From contig JBCDMB010000008.1 in NCBI GenBank assembly GCA_038744685.1, forward strand, positions 62,001 to 126,000: a DNA stretch of 64,000 bases. Reading direction: 5' to 3'. Below, piece by piece: positions 18,905 to 28,900 of this stretch. Source of the stretch: Verrucomicrobiota bacterium (GTDB lineage: Bacteria > Verrucomicrobiota > Verrucomicrobiia > Opitutales > Puniceicoccaceae). The position numbers were made by a program, and so were the translations under genes. The notes under the pieces were generated by a model. It did no database searches. It was not told where the DNA came from and saw only the letters and a list, made by a program, of their open reading frames with translations. The first letter of the stretch is position 1. Each line of letters starts with the position of its first letter.

Positions 18905-20254
18905 CTATCCGACCAAGTCTTGGGTGCGAAATCCAGGTCGGGCTTCGGTCCTTAGAAGCGCATCGGCTTCAGGATTATTTGTGATCTTCATTTCTTCGGC
19001 ATCATAGTCGATATCTTGTCCGGTGCGAATTGCCAAGGTTCCCAACACAATCATCTCGGATAGCTGCCCTGCGTAGTCAAAACTGGATCCGGGGGTCGGA
19101 CCTTCTCCTTTGCAGGCACGAATCCATTCCTGAATGTGACCTCCCTTGATCCGAGGGTATTTCTTTTCCGGGCGGAGCGAAGGGTTCTTCCGGAAATCCC
19201 TCCAAAGCAACTTGGGATAAAGACGAGGACTATTCGGACGCAAGCTCGGGTGGTAAATAATGCCTTCGCTTCCGACGATCATAAGACCACCGCGTTTATC
19301 GAGCTCGTCCTCTCCAAAAAAACCGGGTTTTGCGGGCATCCTTGGACCTTCATACCAACTGACCGGAACCACTTCCCCGGTTCCCCTCTGTCTGCAATGA
19401 AACTTAACCACCGAACCAGGAGGGGTGAAAATTGGATTTACGTGCTCTACCTCCACTTCAACTTTATGAGGAATCTCCAAGTCAAGGGCCCAGAAAGGTG
19501 AGTCCAAGGTGTGGCAACCAATATCGCCAAGACCTCCCATTCCAAACTTCCACCATCCGCGCCAGTCACGCGGGGCATACATACCTTTTGAAAATTCCGG
19601 GGCATCCGTGACCGGCCCCACCCAAAGGTCCCAATCGAGACTGCCCGGAACAGGTGAGGGAGCGGCATACTCCATTTGTTCGGAAATAAATCCTACGCCA
19701 TTGACCGGGCGATTCGTCCAAGCAGCGACCTCCCGCACCTCACCAATCAATCCGGCCTCATACCACTCCCGAATGAGTCGGGTACCCTCGAAAGCATGTC
19801 CTTGATTGCCCATCTGAGTGACCACACCATTGTTCTCCGCCTCGGCCATCAACATCCTCACCTCGGCGACGCTATGGGCCATGGGCTTTTCGAGAAAGAC
19901 ATGCTTACCCATGCCCAAGGCCATGATGGCGGCCGGGAAATGAGTGTGGTCCGGTGTGCTGATGGCAACAGCGTCGATTTCTCCCCGCAGCTCACGGAGC
20001 ATGATCCGGAAATCCTGAAAAGTCTTCGCCTCTGGGAACATTTGGGAGCCTTTGGCGAGAAAACCGGAATCTACGTCACACAAGGCAACCATGTCCTCGC
20101 TTTGCATGCCTTTGATATTCCGAAACCCTTGGTTACCAACACCAATCGCGGCGATCCGTAGCTTTCTTGGACCATCAAGGGATGATGCGATTAGATTGGG
20201 TGCGACCAGCGCACTGGCCAACGAACTTTGGATAAATCTTCTTCTAGAGATCAT
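18905..20254 (-). CDS. Tat-exported Gfo/Idh/MocA oxidoreductase
   Basis: 449 residues from ATG 20254, chosen because it begins with the twin-arginine signal 'M-I-S-R-R-R-F-I-Q' (an upstream in-frame start at 20287 adds 11 residues). The Rossmann motif RIAAIGVGNQGFRNIKG binds NAD(P), and VFLEKPMAHSV carries the family's EKP motif, whose lysine is a catalytic residue. The C-terminal half is the usual alpha/beta substrate domain. Exported members of this family in PVC bacteria and Bacteroidetes oxidise sugars, often at C3, with a tightly bound cofactor. It follows the double-DUF1080 gene by 52 bases on the same strand, a pairing that suggests a 3-keto-sugar route. Confidence 0.88.
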   Translation of the reverse strand: MISRRRFIQSSLASALVAPNLIASSLDGPRKLRIAAIGVGNQGFRNIKGMQSEDMVALCDVDSGFLAKGSQMFPEAKTFQDFRIMLRELRGEIDAVAISTPDHTHFPAAIMALGMGKHVFLEKPMAHSVAEVRMLMAEAENNGVVTQMGNQGHAFEGTRLIREWYEAGLIGEVREVAAWTNRPVNGVGFISEQMEYAAPSPVPGSLDWDLWVGPVTDAPEFSKGMYAPRDWRGWWKFGMGGLGDIGCHTLDSPFWALDLEIPHKVEVEVEHVNPIFTPPGSVVKFHCRQRGTGEVVPVSWYEGPRMPAKPGFFGEDELDKRGGLMIVGSEGIIYHPSLRPNSPRLYPKLLWRDFRKNPSLRPEKKYPRIKGGHIQEWIRACKGEGPTPGSSFDYAGQLSEMIVLGTLAIRTGQDIDYDAEEMKITNNPEADALLRTEARPGFRTQDLVG

Positions 20255-20306
20255 AGGAGTTAGTTTTGGGATTGAACATAGCTTCACTAAAGGCAGAGGA
20301 AAATGG

Positions 20307-21788
20307 TCACTCGCCGAGATCTTTGAGACGGATGACCCGATACTCTAGATCTGCCCATTCGGCCTGAACGGAGATTTGGCCAGACCCGAGAGGCTTCCAT
20401 TGCTCGTCCGCATCAAGGAATTCCATATCGAACACCTGATTGACCAAGGTTCCGTTCAGGTAAAATTCCGCTTTCTCGCTTCCGTGCACGACCACTTCGG
20501 CAAGATTCCATTCGCCAATTGGGTTTTCGGCATAGATCGGCGTAACGCCTCTGAGGTTCTTCCCGGGACTAAACCTTCCTCGTTCCTCCAGCTCGGCTCC
20601 TTCCTGAAAGACCCCATCATGGATCGGGGTCTTCGTTCGGGTATTTCGACCCAAAACAAACAGATCGCCCGTCACATATTTACCATTCTCTTCCGGGATT
20701 CCGTCCCCCAGTTGCATCTCAACCGAGGAAGGCCAGACTAGACTTTGCTCCTCGTAGATATGGAAAAGGATGCCCGCATCGCGGTCGGCTTTGCTGCGGG
20801 GGATAAACTTCTTACCCAGCCAACGATACTCTACTTGCAAGTGAAATTCTGAGAACAATCCATCGTGCAATAAGTTCGCGCTAAACTGCCGCGAATACTC
20901 GGGCGCATCGGCATAGACACGAATCGCTCCGTCAATCACACGAAAAATATCATCCAGAGGAAGAGACGACCCGTCGCCTTTTTTCCCGCGGTAGGCAGTC
21001 CACCCCTCCAAATTCTCCCCGTTAAACAAGTCAATCCACTCAGATCCAACCGAGCTCACCTCCTGTAAATCGAGGCTCTCGACCTTCAAGCTGCGAATTG
21101 CAATCGGTCCATGGTCACCCTGAATCACAATCGGTCCCGTCGCGCTCTCACCCTCTATCTGGTGGGACCGAGTCGGACCCGTCGCTTCGACTTCCTCCTG
21201 AACCAGCTGATCATTGAGGTGGACGGATACAAAGCGGGCGTTTTCGGTCTTGCTTCCATCCGAATCAAAGCGCGGTGCGCGAAAAACAATCTCCAGTGTC
21301 TGCCATTCACCTGCTGGTTTCGCGGCATTCACGAGTGGAGCTACACCATCGTAACCCCTGTCCCTGCCCTGTTTCCGCCCGTCCCATCTTTGGTAGAGTC
21401 CACCCAGATCACTGTGTTGCGGATTCCCAACACCATAGCTGTCAAATACTTGAATTTCATAACGGCCCATCAGGTAGACTCCGGAGTTTGAGCCTTCGGG
21501 AATCATGAAGTCCAAGTGAACCGAAACATCGCCGTACTCTTCCTTCGTTCGGAGGTGGGAGTGTTTTTTCTTCTTTGTCGTTGCATTGATCAAAATCCCT
21601 CCGGGCCCGTCATGGGGTTCGGCCGAAAGCTCCGTTTCACCGGGAACCGCGCTGGTAGTGGAAGCCGTGAACCATCCTTTGGCCGGTGCAAAGTTCGAAA
21701 GGACATCGCCCTCAATCAAGTCATTTGCGGGAAGTCCTTTGGAAAACAAGACTAGGACGCCCACCAATAGAAACGATTGCTTTCTCAT
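20307..21788 (-). CDS. Secreted protein with two DUF1080 (3-keto-glycoside lyase/hydrolase-like) domains
   Basis: 493 residues. A signal peptide ends near GLPAND (residue ~22). Two DUF1080 (LamG-like sandwich) domains are arranged in tandem. The first spans about 35-240, with 'G-S-N-S-G-V-Y-L-M-G-R-Y-E-I-Q' and GGLYQRWDGRKQGRDRGYDG. The second spans about 250-490, starting WIDLFNGENLEGWTAYRG, with 'D-A-G-I-L-F-H' and 'S-S-V-E-M-Q-L-G-D-G'. Members of this family act on 3-keto-glycosides formed by Gfo/Idh-type dehydrogenases. The neighbouring downstream gene is exactly such a dehydrogenase. Having two domains may mean two substrates or one binding and one catalytic unit. Confidence 0.85.
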   Translation of the reverse strand: MRKQSFLLVGVLVLFSKGLPANDLIEGDVLSNFAPAKGWFTASTTSAVPGETELSAEPHDGPGGILINATTKKKKHSHLRTKEEYGDVSVHLDFMIPEGSNSGVYLMGRYEIQVFDSYGVGNPQHSDLGGLYQRWDGRKQGRDRGYDGVAPLVNAAKPAGEWQTLEIVFRAPRFDSDGSKTENARFVSVHLNDQLVQEEVEATGPTRSHQIEGESATGPIVIQGDHGPIAIRSLKVESLDLQEVSSVGSEWIDLFNGENLEGWTAYRGKKGDGSSLPLDDIFRVIDGAIRVYADAPEYSRQFSANLLHDGLFSEFHLQVEYRWLGKKFIPRSKADRDAGILFHIYEEQSLVWPSSVEMQLGDGIPEENGKYVTGDLFVLGRNTRTKTPIHDGVFQEGAELEERGRFSPGKNLRGVTPIYAENPIGEWNLAEVVVHGSEKAEFYLNGTLVNQVFDMEFLDADEQWKPLGSGQISVQAEWADLEYRVIRLKDLGE

Positions 21789-21891
21789 AAAAAAGTCCGA
21801 AGCACAATGGGAACAGAGCGTAAGGTATGGAGTCGGTAGGATTAGGGAGAGCAGAGCGCGGCGATCATAATATACTTATCGAAATCCGCCT

Positions 21892-21909
21892 CCTCTCCAG
21901 ATGAATAGT
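21892..21909. promoter_or_regulatory. Recurrent 18-bp operator-like palindrome
   Basis: Reads CCTCTCCA-GA-TGAATAGT, about 104 bases upstream of the double-DUF1080 start codon. It matches the copies at 17072, 32405, 33577 and 49421. Confidence 0.5.
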
Positions 21910-22019
21910 GTTCACCGAACTCCAGAGGGGTTGATGGTTATGGGTAGCGGATGTAAAGCGAATACCAGGCAGAGAAACTCCATGACACCCACTAGCACCA
22001 CTGAGAGATTTCTCGGGTC

Positions 22020-22042
22020 AGAAGCGCCTTAAATTCGCTTCT
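22020..22042 (-). terminator. Possible terminator hairpin
   Basis: AGAAGCG (22020-22026) pairs perfectly with CGCTTCT (22036-22042) across a nine-base loop. It lies about 110 bases beyond the stop of the minus-strand GH150-like gene. There is no clear T-run after it, so it may only stabilise the 3' end. Confidence 0.25.
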
Positions 22043-22153
22043 CGGTCAACACCTGCAGAGGACTCTTCCAACAGCACTTTTCCACAACAGCCCTGTCAGG
22101 TTTTGGAGTGGCAAAACTGATGCAAACGGTGCTTATCAGGGCTGCTCGGTCAT

Positions 22154-25100
22154 TTAAGACCGGTCCGTACCGTAGTAGAATGGTTGGTCCAAACGGATGT
22201 CCAGAAGAAGAAACATCCCTAAAGGCACCGTAACGGTTGACGTGTTTTCCTTTATCTCGAACTCCCTACCGGTGAGCACGTTAGTCATTGAAAGAGGCTT
22301 CACCGTGTTGAAGTGAACCGTAACAGTCCGGTCATCCGGATTGAGGTAACCGCTATCGATCAGCGTAAGGCGAAAACGATCAACCGCTGACTGGGCGCAT
22401 ACCCACCCTACATCATCCCCCGATAGGGAAACTGGTAAAAGATTCTTACCCTCCTCAACCGCTGGAAGAACCGTACCGTAGAAGAAATCACCGTTTGCTG
22501 GATGGGTCTCTGATCCATCACTTTCGATATAGTTCCGACCGTCCGTAATAAACTCGGTTAAAATATCCCGATAAAGCGGATGGAGATTATTCCAGATACG
22601 TAAGCGGTTGTCTGCGGGAGAGGCAAAGACTCCATTCTCAACGGGGGTGGTTAGGACCATTCCATGAGGATAGGGTGGGATAAAATTCTGGCGTCGATCC
22701 AAAACACCCGCTGCAAAACTTGAAAAATCCCACTCCGTATTCCTAGCTCCAATCCATGATCCTTCCAGTCTTCCAACAACCATCGGGTTTTCCGCCTGTT
22801 CAGCCGCATCATAGTAAGTCGACCACTTAGAGATAACATTACTCTCAATGTAACGCTCATCCGGTTCGCTTTTGATACCAAAGTGAACTGGAGAGAAGCT
22901 CACAATCTCTTCTCGACGAGGAAGATACAGGGCTCCCGAAGCAATCAACTCCCAGATCAAGCTCTGGTAATCCATGTCGGAATAGGTACTGTGAGAATAA
23001 CGTGCTCCGTAAGCCAACCGGTAGATCATGTGACGAAGGAAGTGATTGGGGACGATTTGAGCCGCGGACTCCCGAGTCCGATCAAAACTAGTATTATCGC
23101 GTGTGGTCCGCATGCCCCAAAAATTAAAGCAGCCACTAGCCCACAAACCAAGGCGGTGTGAAAGACTCAACTCACCCGTTTTGGAGGTGCTTTCTTCCAT
23201 ACAAGAGGAAAAGACGTTCTTCAAATCTCCGGCGATAAAGTCACTCCATACCTCCAAATGAACCGTGCTACCCCAGAAGAGATGCTTGTTGTTGAAAGCC
23301 ATAATTCCTCTTCGCGTGGAAAGATAGTCGGCTATATCCAGGAACAAGCGCCCAATGGGGTATTTCATATCGTCGCTAGTCGACTGAACCTCAGCCCATG
23401 ACAGAACGGTGGTGCGGCCACGGTCCTTTTCAAAGCTCGCGTCAATCGCGGCCTTCAAACTCTCAGGGCTGTAATAATAAGGGTCGTTGCCATGACCAGC
23501 ACGGAAGCTCAATCCGAAGGGTGAGCTGTCGATCTTCGGCTGCCAGTGCTCGGCAAGTAGTTCCTCCCGCGTGCGATTGTACTTTATACCATTGTCATAT
23601 CGGTGGAGGTAGGGTTCTCGAACAGGCTCGACAATCGGTTCGACTTTCGTAATCGCGACAGAATCCTTCCAGTCTTGTTTCTCAACATTTGTAGTGTGGG
23701 CAAATGTCATAAAAAAGGGATTGACCGTTCCATACTTCTCCCGGAGGGCCACCGAGGTTGGGTGATTCACTCCTCCTGACACTTCAATAATGGTCTGAGG
23801 AACACGCTCCCAACTGGGTCGAACAAACTCGTTCACCTGCTTGCGGATGTCCGCATAGTTCGCCTTCATCTTTCTCATCTTTCCCGGCGGATCCAAGTCG
23901 CGGAGATTCTGCATCCAATACGGTGACATTGTATCAACGACGTGGATTGCACTGCCTCCGCTTTGAGCGCTGGCGAAGAGAATTCGACCCTTATCCCGGT
24001 CATTCCACATACCGTTAGGCGAGTGAGGCATCACAACGCTTCCCAACTCGTTTGATAAATCCGCGGAGCGCACGATCACCTTGTTCCCACAGAGAATAAA
24101 CATCCTATGGTCGCCATCACCGGGAATATCTGTCATCGTGGAGTAGCGGTACGTCTTAAATGGCCGTATAAAACGCTCTTCGTGTGCAGTCGATACCCCA
24201 GAGGAAAGATCGATCGACTCAACCTTAATTGAAAAGGAGTTGCCACCCATGTAGAGATGGTAGTTTCCATCACCATCCGGATCGGAAAATTCCAGGGCCC
24301 CAATCGAATCCTGAATTTCGGATTCGAGACTAGGTATCGGTGCCATCCCGAATTCCCCCAAAGGTTCAAAAACATAAAAGCGTCCACGAAACTGTTGCTG
24401 GATGAAACCGAGCATCCAGAGTTGATCTGTACCATCTCCTTGGGGAACGGGGCGAAGAAAATTCGGGGTGTGAGCTTTTCCTACGTTCCGGCCCATGTAT
24501 TCCGAAGCTGATCCCCAAGGTTCCAAGTCGGAGTAGAAGGCAGAATCGACAGTTGCAAGAAGGTTACCGTTAACGTCGAGCCAGTACATATTTCTGTCGA
24601 ATCCCCCGCACGCAATGTATTTGGTTCCCTCGCCACGGACTGTGCATACCGCATTCATGGGCACTTCGTTGGGTTCAACCGGATTCGACTCGTCTGGAGA
24701 ATAAAATTCCCACATCTGATCGCCCGTCGCTGCTTCAAGGCACCGCACACTACCATCCGCAACCGCCACCAGAATCTCCTCGTCGCCGTCCCCGTTCAAA
24801 TCATCACACCAGACGTCGCGCACCATTAAACCGGAAAGAGGGTTCTCCCAAAGGAGATTTCCGTCGTAATCAAATGCAACAACCGTGCCCTCATAGCTTG
24901 CTCCGATAATGATGCTTTCTCCGTTTAGAATCGCATTGCGAACCGTGAGTATCGTGTAACCGGTGTCAAAACTCTGAACGCCTCCAGATTCGTTTGTCAC
25001 ATCATCCGCTGAGGTAACCGCAAAGTAAGTGACGGATAGACCAGTATCCCGTTCGAGGTCGCTTTTATTTTTTGATTCAAAGTAATATCCTACCCCTGCG

Positions 25101-25873
25101 ACCTCGGATAAAGAGATTTCCGTCGGGAGGACAGAAAACGAAACTTCGCCATTCCGAAATGGCGTGAATCTGTACCAGTTCAGGAAAACCGCCTTATCGG
25201 TAACGAGACTACCAGTCTCCTCGATGGGAGAACTCGCAAACCATTCCCCACTCTCCATTTCTACTACCCAACGGAAATGGATTTCTGCAGTCCAATGGCT
25301 ATCGTCCTTCTTGATGGCAAAACTCTCGAGGTTTCCGATCGGATTGAGAAAATCACTCCAAACGACCATAGCCGAGAAGGACTCATTTGGGCTAGTTTCT
25401 CTGTGCAAACGAATTTGGTCACCATTTCCGCTATCGACAACCGTGACTGTCTCGTTCTCGTGCGAAGTTGCCCCGTAAAACGCTGGGGAGAATCCTTCAG
25501 GATACATGTAGTATAGGTATCCCTGTGGCGGGTTTGCGATGCGGGTTGAGTCGTAGGTTGTCTCAAGAGTATTCAAACCAGCCTCACTTGAATAAACGAT
25601 ATCGGTCGCACCATCCGGATCGCCCCATCGAACCACAAACACCGCATTCTCTTCCTCGGAAAAAGCTTCATCACCTTCAAACCTCGTGCTATCCCCTAAC
25701 TGGGCACCAGTCTTGGTCGACAGAGAAGGCGAGAGCCCTGAACTCGACACCTCAATTCCAAGTAGTTCATGAGTCCGAAGTGCGTTTCCCCCGTCGTTTG
25801 ACTCAGCGGAAAAGGCTCGTTGCACCGAGAAGCCGGATAGCAATCCTGCTAGGACTAGATAGACGCCAGACAT
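22154..25873 (-). CDS. Giant secreted beta-propeller enzyme, GH150 (lambda-carrageenase)-like, copy 2
   Basis: 1239 residues with a signal peptide (about 1-23). Residues ~80-290 are a beta-rich domain (VVRWGDPDGATDIVY). Residues ~300-670 look like a PQQ/VCBS-type beta-propeller, with GTVVAFDYDGNLLWENPL and DDLNGDGDEEILVAVADG. The C-terminal ~570 residues are a large conserved domain (FRAGHGNDPYYY, LWASGCFNFWGMRTTRDN, PPYPHGMVLTTPVENG). A propeller joined to a large C-terminal domain is the layout described for lambda-carrageenase (GH150), and the GH110-like gene upstream supports that reading. The assignment is by recall of architecture and context, not alignment. It is the second of two tandem paralogues, 57 bases after the first, and lacks the first copy's extra N- and C-terminal modules. 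Confidence 0.65.
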   Translation of the reverse strand: MSGVYLVLAGLLSGFSVQRAFSAESNDGGNALRTHELLGIEVSSSGLSPSLSTKTGAQLGDSTRFEGDEAFSEEENAVFVVRWGDPDGATDIVYSSEAGLNTLETTYDSTRIANPPQGYLYYMYPEGFSPAFYGATSHENETVTVVDSGNGDQIRLHRETSPNESFSAMVVWSDFLNPIGNLESFAIKKDDSHWTAEIHFRWVVEMESGEWFASSPIEETGSLVTDKAVFLNWYRFTPFRNGEVSFSVLPTEISLSEVAGVGYYFESKNKSDLERDTGLSVTYFAVTSADDVTNESGGVQSFDTGYTILTVRNAILNGESIIIGASYEGTVVAFDYDGNLLWENPLSGLMVRDVWCDDLNGDGDEEILVAVADGSVRCLEAATGDQMWEFYSPDESNPVEPNEVPMNAVCTVRGEGTKYIACGGFDRNMYWLDVNGNLLATVDSAFYSDLEPWGSASEYMGRNVGKAHTPNFLRPVPQGDGTDQLWMLGFIQQQFRGRFYVFEPLGEFGMAPIPSLESEIQDSIGALEFSDPDGDGNYHLYMGGNSFSIKVESIDLSSGVSTAHEERFIRPFKTYRYSTMTDIPGDGDHRMFILCGNKVIVRSADLSNELGSVVMPHSPNGMWNDRDKGRILFASAQSGGSAIHVVDTMSPYWMQNLRDLDPPGKMRKMKANYADIRKQVNEFVRPSWERVPQTIIEVSGGVNHPTSVALREKYGTVNPFFMTFAHTTNVEKQDWKDSVAITKVEPIVEPVREPYLHRYDNGIKYNRTREELLAEHWQPKIDSSPFGLSFRAGHGNDPYYYSPESLKAAIDASFEKDRGRTTVLSWAEVQSTSDDMKYPIGRLFLDIADYLSTRRGIMAFNNKHLFWGSTVHLEVWSDFIAGDLKNVFSSCMEESTSKTGELSLSHRLGLWASGCFNFWGMRTTRDNTSFDRTRESAAQIVPNHFLRHMIYRLAYGARYSHSTYSDMDYQSLIWELIASGALYLPRREEIVSFSPVHFGIKSEPDERYIESNVISKWSTYYDAAEQAENPMVVGRLEGSWIGARNTEWDFSSFAAGVLDRRQNFIPPYPHGMVLTTPVENGVFASPADNRLRIWNNLHPLYRDILTEFITDGRNYIESDGSETHPANGDFFYGTVLPAVEEGKNLLPVSLSGDDVGWVCAQSAVDRFRLTLIDSGYLNPDDRTVTVHFNTVKPLSMTNVLTGREFEIKENTSTVTVPLGMFLLLDIRLDQPFYYGTDRS

Positions 25874-25930
25874 GAACTACCGACACGCTGACTCGGATCT
25901 ACACTCTCCAAATGAAGATAAATCAGCGAC

Positions 25931-28900
25931 TCAATCATTGAGGATCTCGATTCTGATCCGGAAAAACGCTTGATCCATATCAGTGACGTCCAAACCGTAA
26001 ATCTCAGTCCGCGAACCGCTACCCATCGACTCTGCGCTAAAGTCGGACCAGTCTGTGCTCCAAATTTCGTTCCGCAAGTCGTCTGTCCACTCTGCAATGT
26101 AATTGATTCCAAGTCTTTCTGAATCCAACCGAACAAAATCCAAGGCAAACCGTTTTTGAAGAGAGTTGTAGGAGAAGTTTGGTGAATGGCCACGGTCCCG
26201 AGCGTTCCAAGGATGACCCTGGAAAGCGAACTCGGCAAGATCGACTACACCATCTTTGTCAGCATCCGCGGTCGAAAGCCCACTCAAACCATAGTCACTT
26301 GCGTACCGGCCCCACTCGTTGTCTGGAAAGAACGGCTCACTCAACTCGATATCAAGAAAAGTGAACATACCCAGTGGAACCAATACTGCAGAAGAGTCTC
26401 CGTTGATGGCGATGCTTTCATTACTCAACAAATCGGTTACAGCGACCGGCTTCACCGTATTGAAATGGATAGTCACCAAACGATCACCAGGATTCAAGTA
26501 GCCACTATCTACCAGAGTTAACCGTAAGCGGTTGGGCGCAGACTGAGCACAGACCCAGCCGACCTCGTCACCCGAAAGATAAATCGGAAGGAGACTCTTA
26601 GCATTTTCAACAGCTGGCCTTACTGTGCTGTAAAAGTAAGCACTGTTAGCAGCGTAGGTGGCGGATCCATCGGCTTCAATGTAGTTGCGGCCGTCGGTGA
26701 TGATCTCCGTCATTCGGTTCCGATAAAGCGGATGAAGGTTATATCGCAGCCTCTCACGACTGTCTGCCCGGGATGCGTAGAGACCATTTTCAACCGGAGT
26801 AGTGAGAACCATTCCATGCGGATAAGGAGGAATAAAATTCTGCCTTCGATCCAAGACCCCAGCAGCAAACGTTGAAAAATCCCATTCAGTGTTTCTTGCC
26901 CCAACCCAGCAGCCTTCCAAGCGCCCGATCACCATCGGGTTTGCCGACTGTTCGGCTGCATCGTAATACGTGCTCCATTTAGAAATTACGTTACCCTTCA
27001 CATACCGCTCATCCGGCTCGCTCTTCACTCCGAAATGAACCGGAGAGAAACTAACAATTTCTTCTCGGCGAGGAAGGTAAAGGGCTCCCGAAGCGACCAA
27101 CTCCCACACTAGACTCTGGTAATCCATATCAGAGTAACTGCTGTGGGAGTAGCGTGCTCCGTAAGCTAAACGATAGACCATGTGCCTCAGAAAGTGATTG
27201 GGTACAATCTGAGCAGCGATCTCCCGGGTCCTGTCAAAACTGGTGTTGTCCCGGGTAGTCCGCATTCCCCAGATATCGAAACAACCGCTCGCCCACAGAC
27301 CAAGGCGGTGTGAAAGACTCAACTCACCAGTCTTGGAGGTGCTTTCTTCCATACAAGTCGAAAAGACCTCCTTGAACTCTCCGGAAATAAAATCGCTCCA
27401 GACTTCCCTGTGAACAGTGCTTCCCCAAAACAAGTGTTTGTTATTGAAAGCCATCATCCCGTTCCTCGTCGACAAATGGTTAGCTATTTCGCGAAACAAA
27501 CGATCAATCGGATATTTCATCTCACTACCCGTAGCCTGCACCTCCGCCCAAGAAAGAACGGTTTTTTGGTTTGGACCTTTAGCGTAGCTCGCATCGATAG
27601 CGGCTTTCAAAGTGTCCGGATTGTAATAGTAGGGGTCGTTGCCGTGTCCTGCCCGAAAACTTAGCCCAAACAAGGATTCGTCGATCTTTGGTTGCCAATG
27701 CTGGTCAAGAAGCTGCTGACGAGTGCGTCCATAAGTGATCCCATTGTCGAATCGTTGGAGATACGGTTCGTTGGCTGGTGTAACAACCGGCTCTACTGTT
27801 GTGGTTTCGACTGAATTTTTCCACCCTTGCTGTTCTACATTCGTGGTGTGGGCGAATGTCATGAAAAGCGGATTTACGGTCCCATACTTCTCACGAAGGG
27901 CAACTGCCGTTTCATGGGTTGCTCCACCTGAAACTTCGATCATCTGATCAGGAAGTCGCTCCCAAGCTGGCCTAACAAAGCCCCTCACCTTCTCTCTAAT
28001 ATCGGTGTAGTTCGCTTTCATTGATCTCAATTTTCCGGGAGGATCGAGATCCCTGAGAGCCTGCTTCCAGTAAGGCATGGAAAGATCCACAATATGGATC
28101 GAGCTACCTCCGCTTTGGGCACTGGCAAAAAGAATGCGATTCTTATCCCGATCGTGCCACATACTGTGAGGAGCGTGCGGCATTAAAACACTCCCTAAGT
28201 CGTCCGAGAGATCCGCTGATCGAAGAACAACTTTATTTCCGCAGAGGATGAACATTTTGTATCCGCTTCCGTTGGGGACATCCGTCAGAGTCGAGAATCG
28301 ATAGGTTTTAAAGGGTCTATTGAAGTCTTCTTCATGAAATGTCGAAACGCCTGTTGAAAGATCGATCGATTCTACTCGAATACTGAATGCGTTGCCACCC
28401 GCATAAAGGCTGTAAGCGCCATCACCATCAGGATCAGAAATCTCAAGAGCCCCGATCGAGTCGTTTATCTTCGAATCCAGGCCAGGGGAAGGACGAGTTC
28501 CGGAGCTTCCCAACGGATCAAAAAGGTAATAACGTCCCCGAAACTGCTGTTGAATATACCCTAGCATCAATAGCTTGTCTGTTCCGTCACTCTGTGGAAC
28601 CGGGCGAAGGAAGTTAGGAGTGTGAGCTTCACCGATTTCACGGCCAAGATATTCGGAAGCAACTCCCCAAGGCTCCAAGTCAGAGTACCTGGAGGACGGG
28701 ACCGTCGAAAGAAGGTTTCCCTCTGCATCGAGCCAATAAAGGTTTTTATCAAAGCCTCCACAGGCAATGTAGAGACCTGTTGAACCGCGGATGGTGCAGA
28801 CAGCCTTCATCGGCACCCCATTGGGCTGGCCCGGATTTGCTTCATCTGGAGAGAAAAAGGACCAGTTTTCATTCCCGGTGACTCCATCGAGACAGCGGAT

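Larger units (their letters stand above)
21789..22153. other. Intergenic region, 365 bases
   Basis: No gene. It contains a copy of the recurrent palindrome (21892-21909), placed to control the DUF1080/Gfo pair, and a hairpin (22020-22042) downstream of the giant secreted gene that ends at 22154. Confidence 0.6.
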
